A stretch of DNA of 18,633 nucleotides from CALCZU01 sp964396165 (GCA_964396165.1 CAYNEF010000060.1:1-18633); one strand, 5' to 3'. Positions 1 to 7,261 are shown, numbered from the stretch's first letter. Numbers and translations are program-made. Notes: generated from the letters alone by a model not told the origin.

Positions 1-168
1 TGGTTTTGGTTGTATGTCGAAAACCCAAAGAAAATTATGTTCGCAACCGATTACCCACTTTTGAAAATTACGTCTTACAGAGACGCGATTAAACGCGCCA
101 TTCCACCTGAACACTGGCAAGCTGTCTTTTACGACAATGCTGCAAGGTTATTTAAATTAGATAAATAA
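1..168 (+). CDS. Amidohydrolase-family (TIM-barrel) metal-dependent hydrolase, C-terminal end only
   Basis: Open from the first base in frame 1 to a TAA at 166-168, so 55 residues of the C-terminus are visible. The visible text includes IMFATDYPLL, then Y-R-D-A-I, then a final FYDNAARLFKLDK. A 'fgTDyP' strand carrying the last metal-binding Asp, followed by a closing 'Y.NAarlf.l' helix, is typical of the amidohydrolase-2 (COG2159-like) family of decarboxylases and hydrolases. Substrate and exact enzyme cannot be told from this fragment. The gene converges on the transglycosylase gene with only 5 bp between stops and no visible terminator hairpin, so transcripts probably overlap at their 3' ends. 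Confidence 0.7.
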   Translation, partial: WFWLYVENPKKIMFATDYPLLKITSYRDAIKRAIPPEHWQAVFYDNAARLFKLDK

Positions 169-173
169 TAAAA

Positions 174-1247
174 TCAGGGTTCGGGGCTTACTTCGGGAGT
201 CTCAATAGGCTCGGGCGCTACAGGCTCGGAAGGCTCTTCTTTGGGTGCAGGAGCGACTTCTTTTTTAACTTCGTCTGGGCGGTTTGCGACTTCGGGAGAT
301 TCTACAGCATCTGTTTTGGTATCCACCACACTGTCTTCAGCAGGTTCTGCAGCCGTTTTAGCTTCTTGTTCTTCTGCTTTCGCTTTGAGTTTTTCTATGG
401 GTGGATTCAAAAGAGAACTGACTTCGGTTGCAGGCTCTTCTGCTGGCACATCGCTTTTTTCAGCCGTTTGAATATTGATTTCACCAGTTGTGCCCCAGAG
501 TTTTTCCGCCAAAGCTTCTTTGTAGGTGTCTTCATCGACAAAACCCATGCGGTTCATCACTCTTAACACCTGACCTATTCGCTTACTTGCCCAAGGTGAA
601 AGCATCTTCTTTTCAAAATAGCTGTGATATTTGATAGGAGAAGGAAGTAACATCGCTAGAAACGCAGCTTGCTTTGCCGTGACAAGAGATGGATGCACAT
701 TAAAATAATGTTCACTGGCTTCTCTGATCCCGTAGATCCCTGGCCCCCACTCCACCATATTGACGTAGAAATTTAAAATTTCAGATTTGGTGAGAGTTTT
801 TTCAAGTTCTCCCGCCCAAAAAAATTCTTTGAATTTTCGCCACAGAGTTTTTTGTTTGCCTAAATAAACATTTTTTACCACTTGTTGCGTGATGGTGCTT
901 CCGCCGCGGGCCCATTTTTTTTCTTCCCAATCTTTTTTTACCGCTTCTTTAAGCTCGTGGTAATCAACTCCCTTGTGGCTAAAAAAACTAGTGTCTTCGG
1001 AGGCAATCACCGCCATTAAAACATGATTGGAAAGTTGGCTGATAGGAACCCATCCTTTGGATTTGGGGCCCATTTCTTTTTCGGATTTTTCTTTATTGGC
1101 TAGTTTGATGGGGACCATGACTTTTCCCCGCATTTCACTGAAATCGGGAACATTGGTCACAGTGTCGATGACGAGCGCAACGACGCAGCCAAAGCCCATG
1201 GCAGTGGCGAGAATTAAAGCTAAGACTAAGCGAGTTCCCTTTTGCAT
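174..1247 (-). CDS. mtgA: Monofunctional peptidoglycan glycosyltransferase (GT51, MtgA-like) with long Pro/Glu/Ala-rich C-terminal tail
   Basis: Polymerises lipid II into glycan strands at the outer face of the inner membrane. The 357-aa product has an N-terminal membrane anchor (about residues 6-28) and then the GT51 motifs in order: the catalytic ED at 84-85 in ExxxFFSHKG, GGSTITQQ at 115-122, RKFKE at 137-141 with the second catalytic Glu141, KSEILNFYVN at 154-163, and GIREASEHYF at 173-182. No transpeptidase domain follows. Family members are usually about 220-250 aa. Here roughly 100 extra residues rich in P, E, A and K extend from about 255 to the end, probably disordered and periplasmic. 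The gene is divergent from uvrA, with only 31 bp between start codons, so the two promoter regions must overlap each other or the coding sequences. The enzyme class is secure; the gene symbol is by family resemblance. Confidence 0.9.
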   Translation of the reverse strand: MQKGTRLVLALILATAMGFGCVVALVIDTVTNVPDFSEMRGKVMVPIKLANKEKSEKEMGPKSKGWVPISQLSNHVLMAVIASEDTSFFSHKGVDYHELKEAVKKDWEEKKWARGGSTITQQVVKNVYLGKQKTLWRKFKEFFWAGELEKTLTKSEILNFYVNMVEWGPGIYGIREASEHYFNVHPSLVTAKQAAFLAMLLPSPIKYHSYFEKKMLSPWASKRIGQVLRVMNRMGFVDEDTYKEALAEKLWGTTGEINIQTAEKSDVPAEEPATEVSSLLNPPIEKLKAKAEEQEAKTAAEPAEDSVVDTKTDAVESPEVANRPDEVKKEVAPAPKEEPSEPVAPEPIETPEVSPEP

Positions 1248-1278
1248 ATTCGTGTATTTAGATTATGTTTAGTAGTTA

Positions 1279-4116
1279 ATGTTAGGGGATTTGAGAGAAA
1301 AGGACAAGAAAGCAGTGGCTGGAAACAATCGCCTTCTGACATTGACCGGAGTGAAGCAGAACAATATCAAGGATATTGATATCACTGTGCCTCTTGGTCG
1401 CCGCGTTATTGTTACCGGGCCTTCGGGATCGGGAAAATCTTCTTTGGCTTTTGAAACTATTTACGCAGAAGGTCAAAGACGCTACATGCAGTCCCTTTCG
1501 ACCTATGCGAGGCAGTTTTTAGAACGGTTTAAAGCTCCTCTTGTAGATAAGATTCAAAACATCCCTCCCACCATTGCCCTTGAACAGGTAAACCCCGTAA
1601 GAAATTCGAGGGCAACCGTTGCGACAACCACTGAGATTGCAGATCACTTTCGACTACTTTTCGAAAAAATCGGCGTGGAATATTGTGCAAAATGCGAGAT
1701 CCCCAAAAAGCGTCTCACGTCAGAAGAAATCTTTGAATCCTTATTAAAAAAACACGATCAGAGTTCCGTAGTCATCGCTTTTCATTTTGCGCCCTTGAAG
1801 AAAAAAGAAGAAACGATTGCAGTTCTAGAAGAAAACTTGCGCAGCGGGTATTCCAGAATGATCGTAGGTAACGAAGTCGTTCTTCTTGAAGACTTCATCC
1901 AAGCATTCCCCAAAAAATGGAAAGAAGCTTATGTACTCATCGATAGAGTACGTTTGCAAAAAGAGGAAGCGACTCTGACCAGGTTTTCAGAAAGTTTAAG
2001 ACAAGCGATGGCGCTGGGAAAAAATGAGGCCCAGGTATTTTTAGAAGAGAATAAAAAAACAAAACTTATCGACACTTTTACAACCCTTGTTTGCTGTCCC
2101 AAGTGTAAGGAAATTTCGTATCCTAAATCTTCTACTGCTTTTTCCTTCAATAGTCCTCTCGGCGCTTGCCAAAAGTGCAAGGGCTTTGGAAACACGCTTG
2201 AAGTAGATGAAGATTTAGTGATCCCCGATCCCAAACTTGCCCTTTCAGAAGGAGCGATTGATCCTTTTACAAAGCCTTCTTTACGCCATTGGCAAAAAAA
2301 GCTTCTCGAGTTTTGCAAAGAAATGCGTATTGATGCGGATTTGCCTTATAAAGAACTTTCTAAAGCGCATAAGGACATGGTCTTTAACGGTCATAAGAAA
2401 TTTAAAGGCGTTAGAGGCGTATTTAAACTTCTCGAAGAAGATAAATACAAATTGCAGATCCGAGTCTTTATCAGCCGTTATGTTTCCCCTTTCACTTGTC
2501 CCGACTGTAAAGGGGATCGTCTAAATTCCAGCGCTTTAATGGTAAAAGTGGGTACTTACAATATTGCCCAAGTCATGCAGATGACGATCGGTGACTGTTT
2601 TGAATTTATTAAAAAGTTAAAACTCACCCCCCGAGAGAAAAAAATCTCAGAAGATATCCTTTCACAACTGGATAGACGGCTAGATTACTTAACGACTGTG
2701 GGGTTAGACTACATCACTCTTTCACGCCACACGCGCACACTTTCTGGCGGAGAGTACCAACGCATTCTCTTGGCAACACAATTAAGCCAAGGCTTAAGCG
2801 ACACGATGTATGTTCTCGATGAGCCAAGCATCGGATTGCATCCAAAAGACACGGCACAACTATTAAAAGTACTCGATAGATTGCACTCACTAGGAAATAG
2901 TTTACTCGTTGTAGAACATGATCCTGAAGTAATCGAATGGGGCGAACACATTATTGATATGGGACCCGGTAGTGGGACGCGAGGCGGGGAAGTTGTCTTT
3001 GAGGGAACTAAGCATTCGTTTTTTCTTTCTCAAACCCAAACATCTAATGCAGTAAAAAACTGGAGAGAAGAATGCCGGCATTCCTTATTACGCCCACTTC
3101 CTGACAAGTTTGAAGACTGTATCGAAATTACCGGAGCAAGCGGCAACAACTTAAAAAATATCGATGTCAAAATCCCTCTAAGAAGACTGGTTACGGTTAC
3201 CGGTGTATCGGGATCTGGCAAAAGTACTTTGGTGGTAGATACGCTCTACAAAGCACTTGCAAAAGTATTTCACAATGAAAACTCCAAAATTGAGAAATTT
3301 GAATCCATTAGTGGAGTAGAGAATTTAAACTCTGTCGAATTAGTGGATCAAACACCTATTGGTCGTTCTTCCCGCTCCAATCCCCTCACCTTCATCAAAG
3401 GATACGATGAAGTGAGATCACTTTTAGCAAGTACTCCAGACAGTACGAAGCGTGGCTTAAGTCCCGGACACTTTTCTTTCAACGTACCAGGTGGAAGATG
3501 TGAGACTTGCGAAGGCGAAGGAAGAATTAAAATCGACATGGTGTTTATGGAAGACGTCTGGGTGCCTTGCCAGACCTGCGATGAAAAAAGATTTAAGCCC
3601 AGCATTCTTGCCATTAGATATAGGGGCAAAAACATCGATGATATTTTAAAAATGACTATCGATGAAGCGTTTGATTTTTTCAAAGGGGTTCCTTCACTGA
3701 GATCAAAACTTTCTCTTCTTATAGAAGTAGGTTTAGGCTACTTGCGACTGGGGCAATCAGGTTTCACTCTGTCTGGGGGCGAAGCGCAGAGATTAAAAAT
3801 CGCACGAGAACTTTCGCAGACCTCTTCTTCCCGAAGCGCCACGCTGTTTATCTTCGATGAACCGACGACAGGACTGCACTTTAATGAAGTGGCAAAACTT
3901 ATTACAGTCTTAAGAAAATTAATCGCGAATGGACACTCTGTTGTAGTCATTGAACACAACTTGCAATTAATTTGTGCATCCGATTTTATCATCGACTTAG
4001 GACCAGACGGTGGAAACCGTGGTGGAAGTGTCACAGCTTTTGGTACGCCCAAAGAATTGGCGACTAAGAAGTTACCTTATACGTCTCAGTATCTATCTGA
4101 AATTTTAAGTTTATAA
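1279..4116 (+). CDS. uvrA: UvrA, excinuclease ABC subunit A
   Basis: Damage-recognition ATPase of nucleotide excision repair; it loads UvrB on distorted DNA. The 945-aa length is normal. Visible in order: Walker A GPSGSGKSS (47-55); a complete insertion at about 115-245 where the UvrB-binding domain lies; zinc module 1 with C273, C276, C297 and C300; C407/C410 in signature domain I; ABC signature LSGGEYQR (488-495); Walker B with LDEP (513-516); second Walker A GVSGSGKST (642-650); zinc module 2 with C741, C744, C764 and C767; signature LSGGEAQR (831-838); Walker B FIFDEPTTGLH (857-867). Both ATPase sites and both zinc modules look intact. Retention of the UvrB-binding region argues for the canonical protein and not a UvrA2 paralogue. 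The ATG used has no clear Shine-Dalgarno and gives about 15 more residues than usual before the first conserved strand, so the exact start is uncertain. No SOS box was recognised in the short upstream gap. Confidence 0.96.
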   Translation: MLGDLREKDKKAVAGNNRLLTLTGVKQNNIKDIDITVPLGRRVIVTGPSGSGKSSLAFETIYAEGQRRYMQSLSTYARQFLERFKAPLVDKIQNIPPTIALEQVNPVRNSRATVATTTEIADHFRLLFEKIGVEYCAKCEIPKKRLTSEEIFESLLKKHDQSSVVIAFHFAPLKKKEETIAVLEENLRSGYSRMIVGNEVVLLEDFIQAFPKKWKEAYVLIDRVRLQKEEATLTRFSESLRQAMALGKNEAQVFLEENKKTKLIDTFTTLVCCPKCKEISYPKSSTAFSFNSPLGACQKCKGFGNTLEVDEDLVIPDPKLALSEGAIDPFTKPSLRHWQKKLLEFCKEMRIDADLPYKELSKAHKDMVFNGHKKFKGVRGVFKLLEEDKYKLQIRVFISRYVSPFTCPDCKGDRLNSSALMVKVGTYNIAQVMQMTIGDCFEFIKKLKLTPREKKISEDILSQLDRRLDYLTTVGLDYITLSRHTRTLSGGEYQRILLATQLSQGLSDTMYVLDEPSIGLHPKDTAQLLKVLDRLHSLGNSLLVVEHDPEVIEWGEHIIDMGPGSGTRGGEVVFEGTKHSFFLSQTQTSNAVKNWREECRHSLLRPLPDKFEDCIEITGASGNNLKNIDVKIPLRRLVTVTGVSGSGKSTLVVDTLYKALAKVFHNENSKIEKFESISGVENLNSVELVDQTPIGRSSRSNPLTFIKGYDEVRSLLASTPDSTKRGLSPGHFSFNVPGGRCETCEGEGRIKIDMVFMEDVWVPCQTCDEKRFKPSILAIRYRGKNIDDILKMTIDEAFDFFKGVPSLRSKLSLLIEVGLGYLRLGQSGFTLSGGEAQRLKIARELSQTSSSRSATLFIFDEPTTGLHFNEVAKLITVLRKLIANGHSVVVIEHNLQLICASDFIIDLGPDGGNRGGSVTAFGTPKELATKKLPYTSQYLSEILSL

Positions 4117-4123
4117 AAATTGT

Positions 4124-4159
4124 GTCGAAAATTTCATAATTGTTGTCACTAATTTCGAC
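4124..4159. repeat. Inverted repeat GTCGAAA/TTTCGAC between uvrA and the activator promoter
   Basis: GTCGAAA at 4124-4130 is matched by its exact reverse complement TTTCGAC at 4153-4159, separated by 22 nt. It begins 8 nt after the uvrA stop and ends 9 nt before the -35 box of the promoter at 4169. There is no T-run after it, so a terminator is unlikely; a protein-binding site upstream of the promoter is more plausible. Function is inferred only from position. Confidence 0.4.
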
Positions 4160-4168
4160 GGCAAATTA

Positions 4169-4197
4169 TTGACACGGCATGTTATGTTCTGTACACT
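4169..4197 (+). promoter_or_regulatory. Sigma-70-type promoter for the sigma-54 activator gene
   Basis: A perfect TTGACA (-35, 4169-4174), a 17-bp spacer, then TACACT (-10, 4192-4197), predicting a start near 4204. It is the strongest housekeeping-type promoter seen in the window. It leaves a leader of about 138 nt before the ATG at 4342. Confidence 0.75.
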
Positions 4198-4204
4198 GAG
4201 TGAT

Positions 4205-4331
4205 AAGTAGACGTCTTGGAATACGACAGCTGACAAAATATACAGTCGAATGTCTCTACAGTAGAAAAAACGTAGACAGTCGACAGAAAAAAGTCAGTAG
4301 CGTCCCAAGAAAAAAACTTAGAAACAGGGTT
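4205..4331 (+). promoter_or_regulatory. Structured, repeat-rich 5' leader
   Basis: Arms GTCGAATGTCTCTAC (4245-4259) and GTAGACAGTCGAC (4272-4284) form a long, nearly complete hairpin with one mismatch and a small bulge. ACAGTCGA occurs as a direct repeat at 4243-4250 and 4277-4284. AGACGTCT (4209-4216) is a perfect palindrome. TCTTGG (4214-4219) can pair with CCAAGA (4305-4310), closing the whole leader. No known riboswitch class was recognised. It could be an RNA control element or a cluster of operator half-sites for the downstream regulator. Confidence 0.4.
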
Positions 4332-4336
4332 GGAGG
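4332..4336 (+). promoter_or_regulatory. Shine-Dalgarno GGAGG that fixes the activator start at 4342
   Basis: GGAGG lies 5 nt before ATG 4342. A longer reading from the TTG at 4330 would put this site inside the coding sequence, so ATG 4342 is preferred. Confidence 0.8.
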
Positions 4337-4341
4337 CTAAC

Positions 4342-5922
4342 ATGATTAATTGGGATGAATTTGAACATATTCACGTCATCAGAAAATTAAAAGAAGTGAT
4401 TGCCCGTTGGTGGCATATCGACGTCTTCTTTGCTGATGACAGAGGCAATTTAAAACTGATTGAAAAAGGAAAGAAAAAAGATTTCCACAATCCAGTCGTC
4501 TCTCTTTTGATGCAAAGAGATGAAGGTTTTGAAAGCATTGCCGAGTTTGTAAGAAACACGGCGATGGACTTAAGAAAAACTCAGGAAAAAGAGCTTACTA
4601 AAGACTACCTTCCGAACTTCCAGGCAGCTTGCTTCCCCATTGTCATCGACAATGAATTTATGGGAACAGTCGTTTGCGTTGGTTACTATAAAGAAGGTGT
4701 GAGCGAATCGCAGAAAAAAGAATTCGCGAAAGCTCTTGCGCACTTTAATCTTCCTAACCAGGAAATTGATATTGCCGTAAACAAGATCAAGACGCTGGGG
4801 AAAGAAGAATTGCCCTACTTTAACGAGCTTGCGGATCTTGTCTCTAAAGAAATTAGCACTCTGCATAAGGAAATCTCGATGCGAGATGACCGTATTCAGG
4901 AGCTGAATAAGGAACTCGGCACAAGATACAAGTATGACAACATGATCGGTAAATCCAAACCGATGCAGGACACATACGCACTGCTCGATAAGATTAAAAA
5001 CTCTGAAAGCACCGTTCTCATTCAAGGGGAAAACGGTACTGGGAAAGAATTGATTGCAAAAGCAATTCACTACAACTCTCCCAGAAAAGAAAAGGCCTTC
5101 GTTACGCAGAACTGTTCTGCATTTAACGATAACCTTTTAGATTCTGAACTCTTTGGTCATATCAAAGGTTCCTTCACTGGAGCTATCAAAGATAAGAAAG
5201 GGTTGTTTGAAATGGCTGACGGAGGAACCTTCTTCCTCGATGAAATCGGGGATACTTCTCCGACCATGCAAGTGAAGCTCCTGCGTGTCATCCAAGAAGG
5301 TACATTCATTCCAGTCGGTGCTACTGAGACTCGTAAAGTGGATGTCCGAATCCTTGCGGCAACGAACAAGGATTTAAAAGACATGGTGGAAAAAGGTACG
5401 TTCAGAGAAGATCTTTACTACCGCATTAACGTGATCAACATCACTGTACCGCCACTTAGAGACAGAAAGGAAGATATTCCAATCCTTTGTGACCATTTCT
5501 TAGCTCGCTCTGCGGCTGAAAAAGGTATCAAGAGCAAACAGATCACAAAACGTGCTCTGGAAAAAATCTTTGATTACCACTGGCCAGGTAACATCCGCGA
5601 ACTAGAAAACGAAATGGAACGCGTCACAGTTCTCGCAGGCGCCGAAAGCAAAATCACAGTAGATATGCTTTCTGCAAGAATCCGCGAGTTCGGTGAACGG
5701 AACAAAGTACAAGGTGTCAGAATCCAGGGTAAGTTAAGAGATGCTCTGGAAGAACTCGAACGTGAAATGATCCGCGAAGGTCTTAAACGTACAGGCTGGA
5801 ACAAATCCCGCCTTGCGAAAGAACTCGGCATCTCACGCGCAGGGTTAATCAACAAAGTCGAGAAATACAATCTCGATAAGAGAAGACTCCTTGCGGCAGG
5901 TAAAAAGCCTGACGAACTATAA
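4342..5922 (+). CDS. Sigma-54-dependent transcriptional activator (NtrC/NifA class) with unfamiliar N-terminal sensor domain
   Basis: Bacterial enhancer-binding protein, 526 aa, that uses ATP to open sigma-54 promoters. Residues 1-150 form an N-terminal domain without receiver Asp or Lys motifs. Its alternating pattern (FFADDRGNLKL near 29-39, ACFPIVIDNEFMGTVVCVGYY at 96-116) resembles small-molecule sensor domains of GAF or PocR type; this is an impression only. Residues 155-195 look like a coiled-coil linker. The AAA+ domain shows Walker A GENGTGKE (229-236), sigma-54 loop GSFTGA (276-281, Ser where GAFTGA has Ala), Walker B FFLDE (297-301), arginine-finger region FREDLYYR (354-361) and WPGNIREL (414-421). 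A Fis-type helix-turn-helix lies at about 485-511. It has its own sigma-70 promoter, structured leader and terminator, so it is monocistronic and made independently of sigma-54. Its target genes are unknown. Confidence 0.92.
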   Translation: MINWDEFEHIHVIRKLKEVIARWWHIDVFFADDRGNLKLIEKGKKKDFHNPVVSLLMQRDEGFESIAEFVRNTAMDLRKTQEKELTKDYLPNFQAACFPIVIDNEFMGTVVCVGYYKEGVSESQKKEFAKALAHFNLPNQEIDIAVNKIKTLGKEELPYFNELADLVSKEISTLHKEISMRDDRIQELNKELGTRYKYDNMIGKSKPMQDTYALLDKIKNSESTVLIQGENGTGKELIAKAIHYNSPRKEKAFVTQNCSAFNDNLLDSELFGHIKGSFTGAIKDKKGLFEMADGGTFFLDEIGDTSPTMQVKLLRVIQEGTFIPVGATETRKVDVRILAATNKDLKDMVEKGTFREDLYYRINVINITVPPLRDRKEDIPILCDHFLARSAAEKGIKSKQITKRALEKIFDYHWPGNIRELENEMERVTVLAGAESKITVDMLSARIREFGERNKVQGVRIQGKLRDALEELEREMIREGLKRTGWNKSRLAKELGISRAGLINKVEKYNLDKRRLLAAGKKPDEL

Positions 5923-5936
5923 GATTAAAAAATAAT

Positions 5937-5971
5937 GCGACCCCGCTTATTTGCGGGGTCGCTTTTTTTTT
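5937..5971 (+). terminator. Rho-independent terminator of the activator gene
   Basis: Perfect 10-bp stem GCGACCCCGC (5937-5946) / GCGGGGTCGC (5953-5962), 6-nt loop, followed by nine T residues (5963-5971). It begins 14 nt after the stop codon and separates the activator from the archease gene. Confidence 0.95.
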
Positions 5972-5993
5972 GTCTTTTTTGTAAAATGATCCA

Positions 5994-6431
5994 ATGGCTG
6001 AACGAGCACTTTCCTACGAGTCTATTAACAACCAAAAACATTGCGGTTTTATCGTCACTGCCCCCTCGATGCAGCGGTTATACATCGATAGTGCTCTTGC
6101 GATGACTGACTTGCTTGTAGATTTAGATCTGATCAAAGAAATCGAAAAAAGAACTGTCACGGCTACCGGTGCCACAAGAGAAACACTGATGGTTGCATTC
6201 TTAAACGAACTATCGAAACTCTTTGAATCGGAAAAGTTTCTCGCTCATCGCATCGTATTTGATACTTTTGACGGCAAACAAATTTCGGCCTCTCTACATG
6301 GTGAAAAATATGACCATATCCGACATGGATTTGCTTCGGATATTAAGTCGATTCATGAGAAAGTTGTTGAGATGGGAGAGAGCAAGATAGAGGCGAATCA
6401 GTTTTTTGCCAAGGTAGAGATTAAGAATTAA
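5994..6431 (+). CDS. Archease-family protein, divergent
   Basis: 145 aa. Archeases assist the RtcB RNA ligase by promoting its guanylation and turnover. The family pattern is seen from residue 28 on: a helix 'IDSALAMTDLLVD' (31-43), then TLMVAFLNELSKLF (64-77) matching the 'llv.wLNELLylf' helix, then GEKYDHIRHG (103-112) and DIKSIHEKVVE (116-126) matching 'GE..d...H....IKAvTyH'. The N-terminal DHTAD metal-binding motif of typical archeases is not there; the corresponding stretch reads NNQKHCGF, and the last family Asp appears as Glu142. The metal site may therefore be altered. No rtcB gene is in the window. ATG 5994 has no Shine-Dalgarno. A TAAAAT -10-like hexamer at 5982-5987 would start transcription almost at the ATG, so the mRNA may be leaderless. 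Family call is moderate because of the missing motif. Confidence 0.65.
   Translation: MAERALSYESINNQKHCGFIVTAPSMQRLYIDSALAMTDLLVDLDLIKEIEKRTVTATGATRETLMVAFLNELSKLFESEKFLAHRIVFDTFDGKQISASLHGEKYDHIRHGFASDIKSIHEKVVEMGESKIEANQFFAKVEIKN
6400..6430 (+). repeat. 31-bp direct repeat, copy 1 (3' end of the archease gene)
   Basis: AGTTTTTTGCCAAGG followed by TAGAGATTAAGAATTA. The same text with a single base missing recurs at 7232-7261. This copy encodes the last archease residues and overlaps its stop codon. Confidence 0.9.
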
Positions 6432-6456
6432 TAACTGATTTTATAGGTAGCAGTTG

Positions 6457-6493
6457 TTTACCTGCATAATTTGGAATCAGGTAAATTCTTTTC
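6457..6493 (+). terminator. Possible terminator after archease
   Basis: TTTACCTG (6457-6464) and CAGGTAAA (6478-6485) are exact reverse complements with a 13-nt loop, followed by TTCTTTTC. It lies between two convergent genes. The stem is short and AT-rich and the tail is interrupted, so activity is uncertain. Confidence 0.4.
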
Positions 6494-6502
6494 ACTACAC
6501 TT

Positions 6503-7066
6503 TTAAAACCCTTTAAGAATCTCTGAAAATGACGTCATTGGCCACTGAGGTGTTGGCCCTTCGATGTGTTTTACTACCGGCATCATGTCAGATTGATTTT
6601 CAGCCCTAAGTGATCGGACGAGGTCATAGTATTGATGGGCGCCTAGTCTTTTGACTTGAAGTGCGTCTAGATTATCAGAGCCGTACATTTTTTGAGCGTA
6701 CTCCCTGAGCATGACAGGTTCAGATTGAAAGTCTGGGTCAAAGATCTTTCCGGTTGCATTCTCCATTAAGAAAAAGTGTACTTTAAAGTACATCTGTCCG
6801 TGACGTGTTTGAACTTCGAATTGGGTTATCGCTGGTGGCAAGCCTGCAAAAGATCTTTTGGCCCCTGCCACAAAAACCACATCAAAATGCTTTAGGTCGA
6901 TTTGATTCTTGGTGTAGGCCTCTACTAAGCGAAAAATATTTGTTCCACACTGCCAAGCTGGGCATGTACTGCTGATTCCTTTAAAAAGATCATCGCAAGA
7001 GGCGGAAAAAGAGAATTTCGCACTTGCTAAAATAATCAGGACCAAAACTAGATTTTGGAATTTCAT
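6503..7066 (-). CDS. Exported protein of unknown function with possible Cys-His-Asp triad
   Basis: 187 aa from the ATG at 7066. An ATG 15 nt further upstream is also open, but MKFQNLVLVLIILASA from 7066 begins a standard signal peptide, likely cleaved after about residue 22. A Cys pair lies at C35 and C40 (CPAWQCGTN), and C40 starts a predicted helix. Later FKVHFFLMENATGKIFDPDF puts His97 and Asp110 on consecutive strands. This Cys / His-strand / Asp-strand order with 'fDPdf' is the pattern of transglutaminase-like and protein-glutaminase-like enzymes; the assignment is speculative. No close family was recognised. The gene converges on the archease gene and lies entirely between two copies of a 31-bp direct repeat, suggesting it arrived as an inserted cassette. 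A seven-C run just before the start and no clear Shine-Dalgarno make the start tentative. Confidence 0.7.
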   Translation of the reverse strand: MKFQNLVLVLIILASAKFSFSASCDDLFKGISSTCPAWQCGTNIFRLVEAYTKNQIDLKHFDVVFVAGAKRSFAGLPPAITQFEVQTRHGQMYFKVHFFLMENATGKIFDPDFQSEPVMLREYAQKMYGSDNLDALQVKRLGAHQYYDLVRSLRAENQSDMMPVVKHIEGPTPQWPMTSFSEILKGF

Positions 7067-7134
7067 GGGGGGGACTTCCATTCAAAATACTAGAAATTTA
7101 AAACCGCAATCGCAAGCCAGTTCCGAGTTCAAAA

Positions 7135-7163
7135 ATTATCCAGTTAGTGCAATATTTTTGCAA
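7135..7163 (-). promoter_or_regulatory. Candidate promoter for the exported-protein gene
   Basis: On the minus strand TTGCAA (7163-7158), 17-bp spacer, GATAAT (7140-7135). The -10 matches 5 of 6 positions and the -35 matches 4 of 6. The predicted start is about 60 nt before the ATG at 7066. It overlaps the tandem TGCAATATT motif. Confidence 0.45.
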
Positions 7164-7167
7164 TATT
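7148..7167. repeat. Tandem TGCAATATT motif with 11-bp period
   Basis: TGCAATATT at 7148-7156 and again at 7159-7167, i.e. two identical 9-mers exactly about one helical turn apart. They overlap the predicted -35 region of the promoter for the exported-protein gene, an arrangement expected for a pair of regulator half-sites. No regulator was identified. Confidence 0.4.
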
Positions 7168-7225
7168 AAAGTATACTCATATCGAATTTTGGCCTCAGTT
7201 AATTTATCCATTAAGGGGGCAAAGG

Positions 7226-7243
7226 TGGCAAAGTTTTTTGCCA
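7226..7243. repeat. Perfect short hairpin at the edge of direct repeat copy 2
   Basis: TGGCAAA (7226-7232), loop GTTT, TTTGCCA (7237-7243). It straddles the start of the second 31-bp repeat copy. There is no T-run directly after it. The rest of 7067-7324 holds no credible open reading frame; it contains the promoter and the tandem 9-mers above, and a T8A7 run near 7265-7279. Confidence 0.45.
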
Positions 7244-7261
7244 AGGTAAGATTAAGAATTA
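7232..7261 (+). repeat. 31-bp direct repeat, copy 2 (non-coding)
   Basis: Thirty bases identical to 6400-6430 except for one deleted G. This copy lies in intergenic DNA, about 830 bp downstream of copy 1, and has lost the archease reading frame. The two copies bracket the exported-protein gene. Confidence 0.9.

Noticed and set aside
1929..4052. Several minus-strand ORFs opposite uvrA
   Set aside because: Low-complexity shadow translations without domains or ribosome sites; the plus strand encodes a full UvrA.
4169..4197. Sigma-54 site before the first activator gene
   Set aside because: No GG-N10-GC spacing in 4117-4341; the sigma-70 hexamers are far better.
7226..7243. Hairpin as an intrinsic terminator
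   Set aside because: No T-run follows on either strand and no gene ends nearby in the needed direction.
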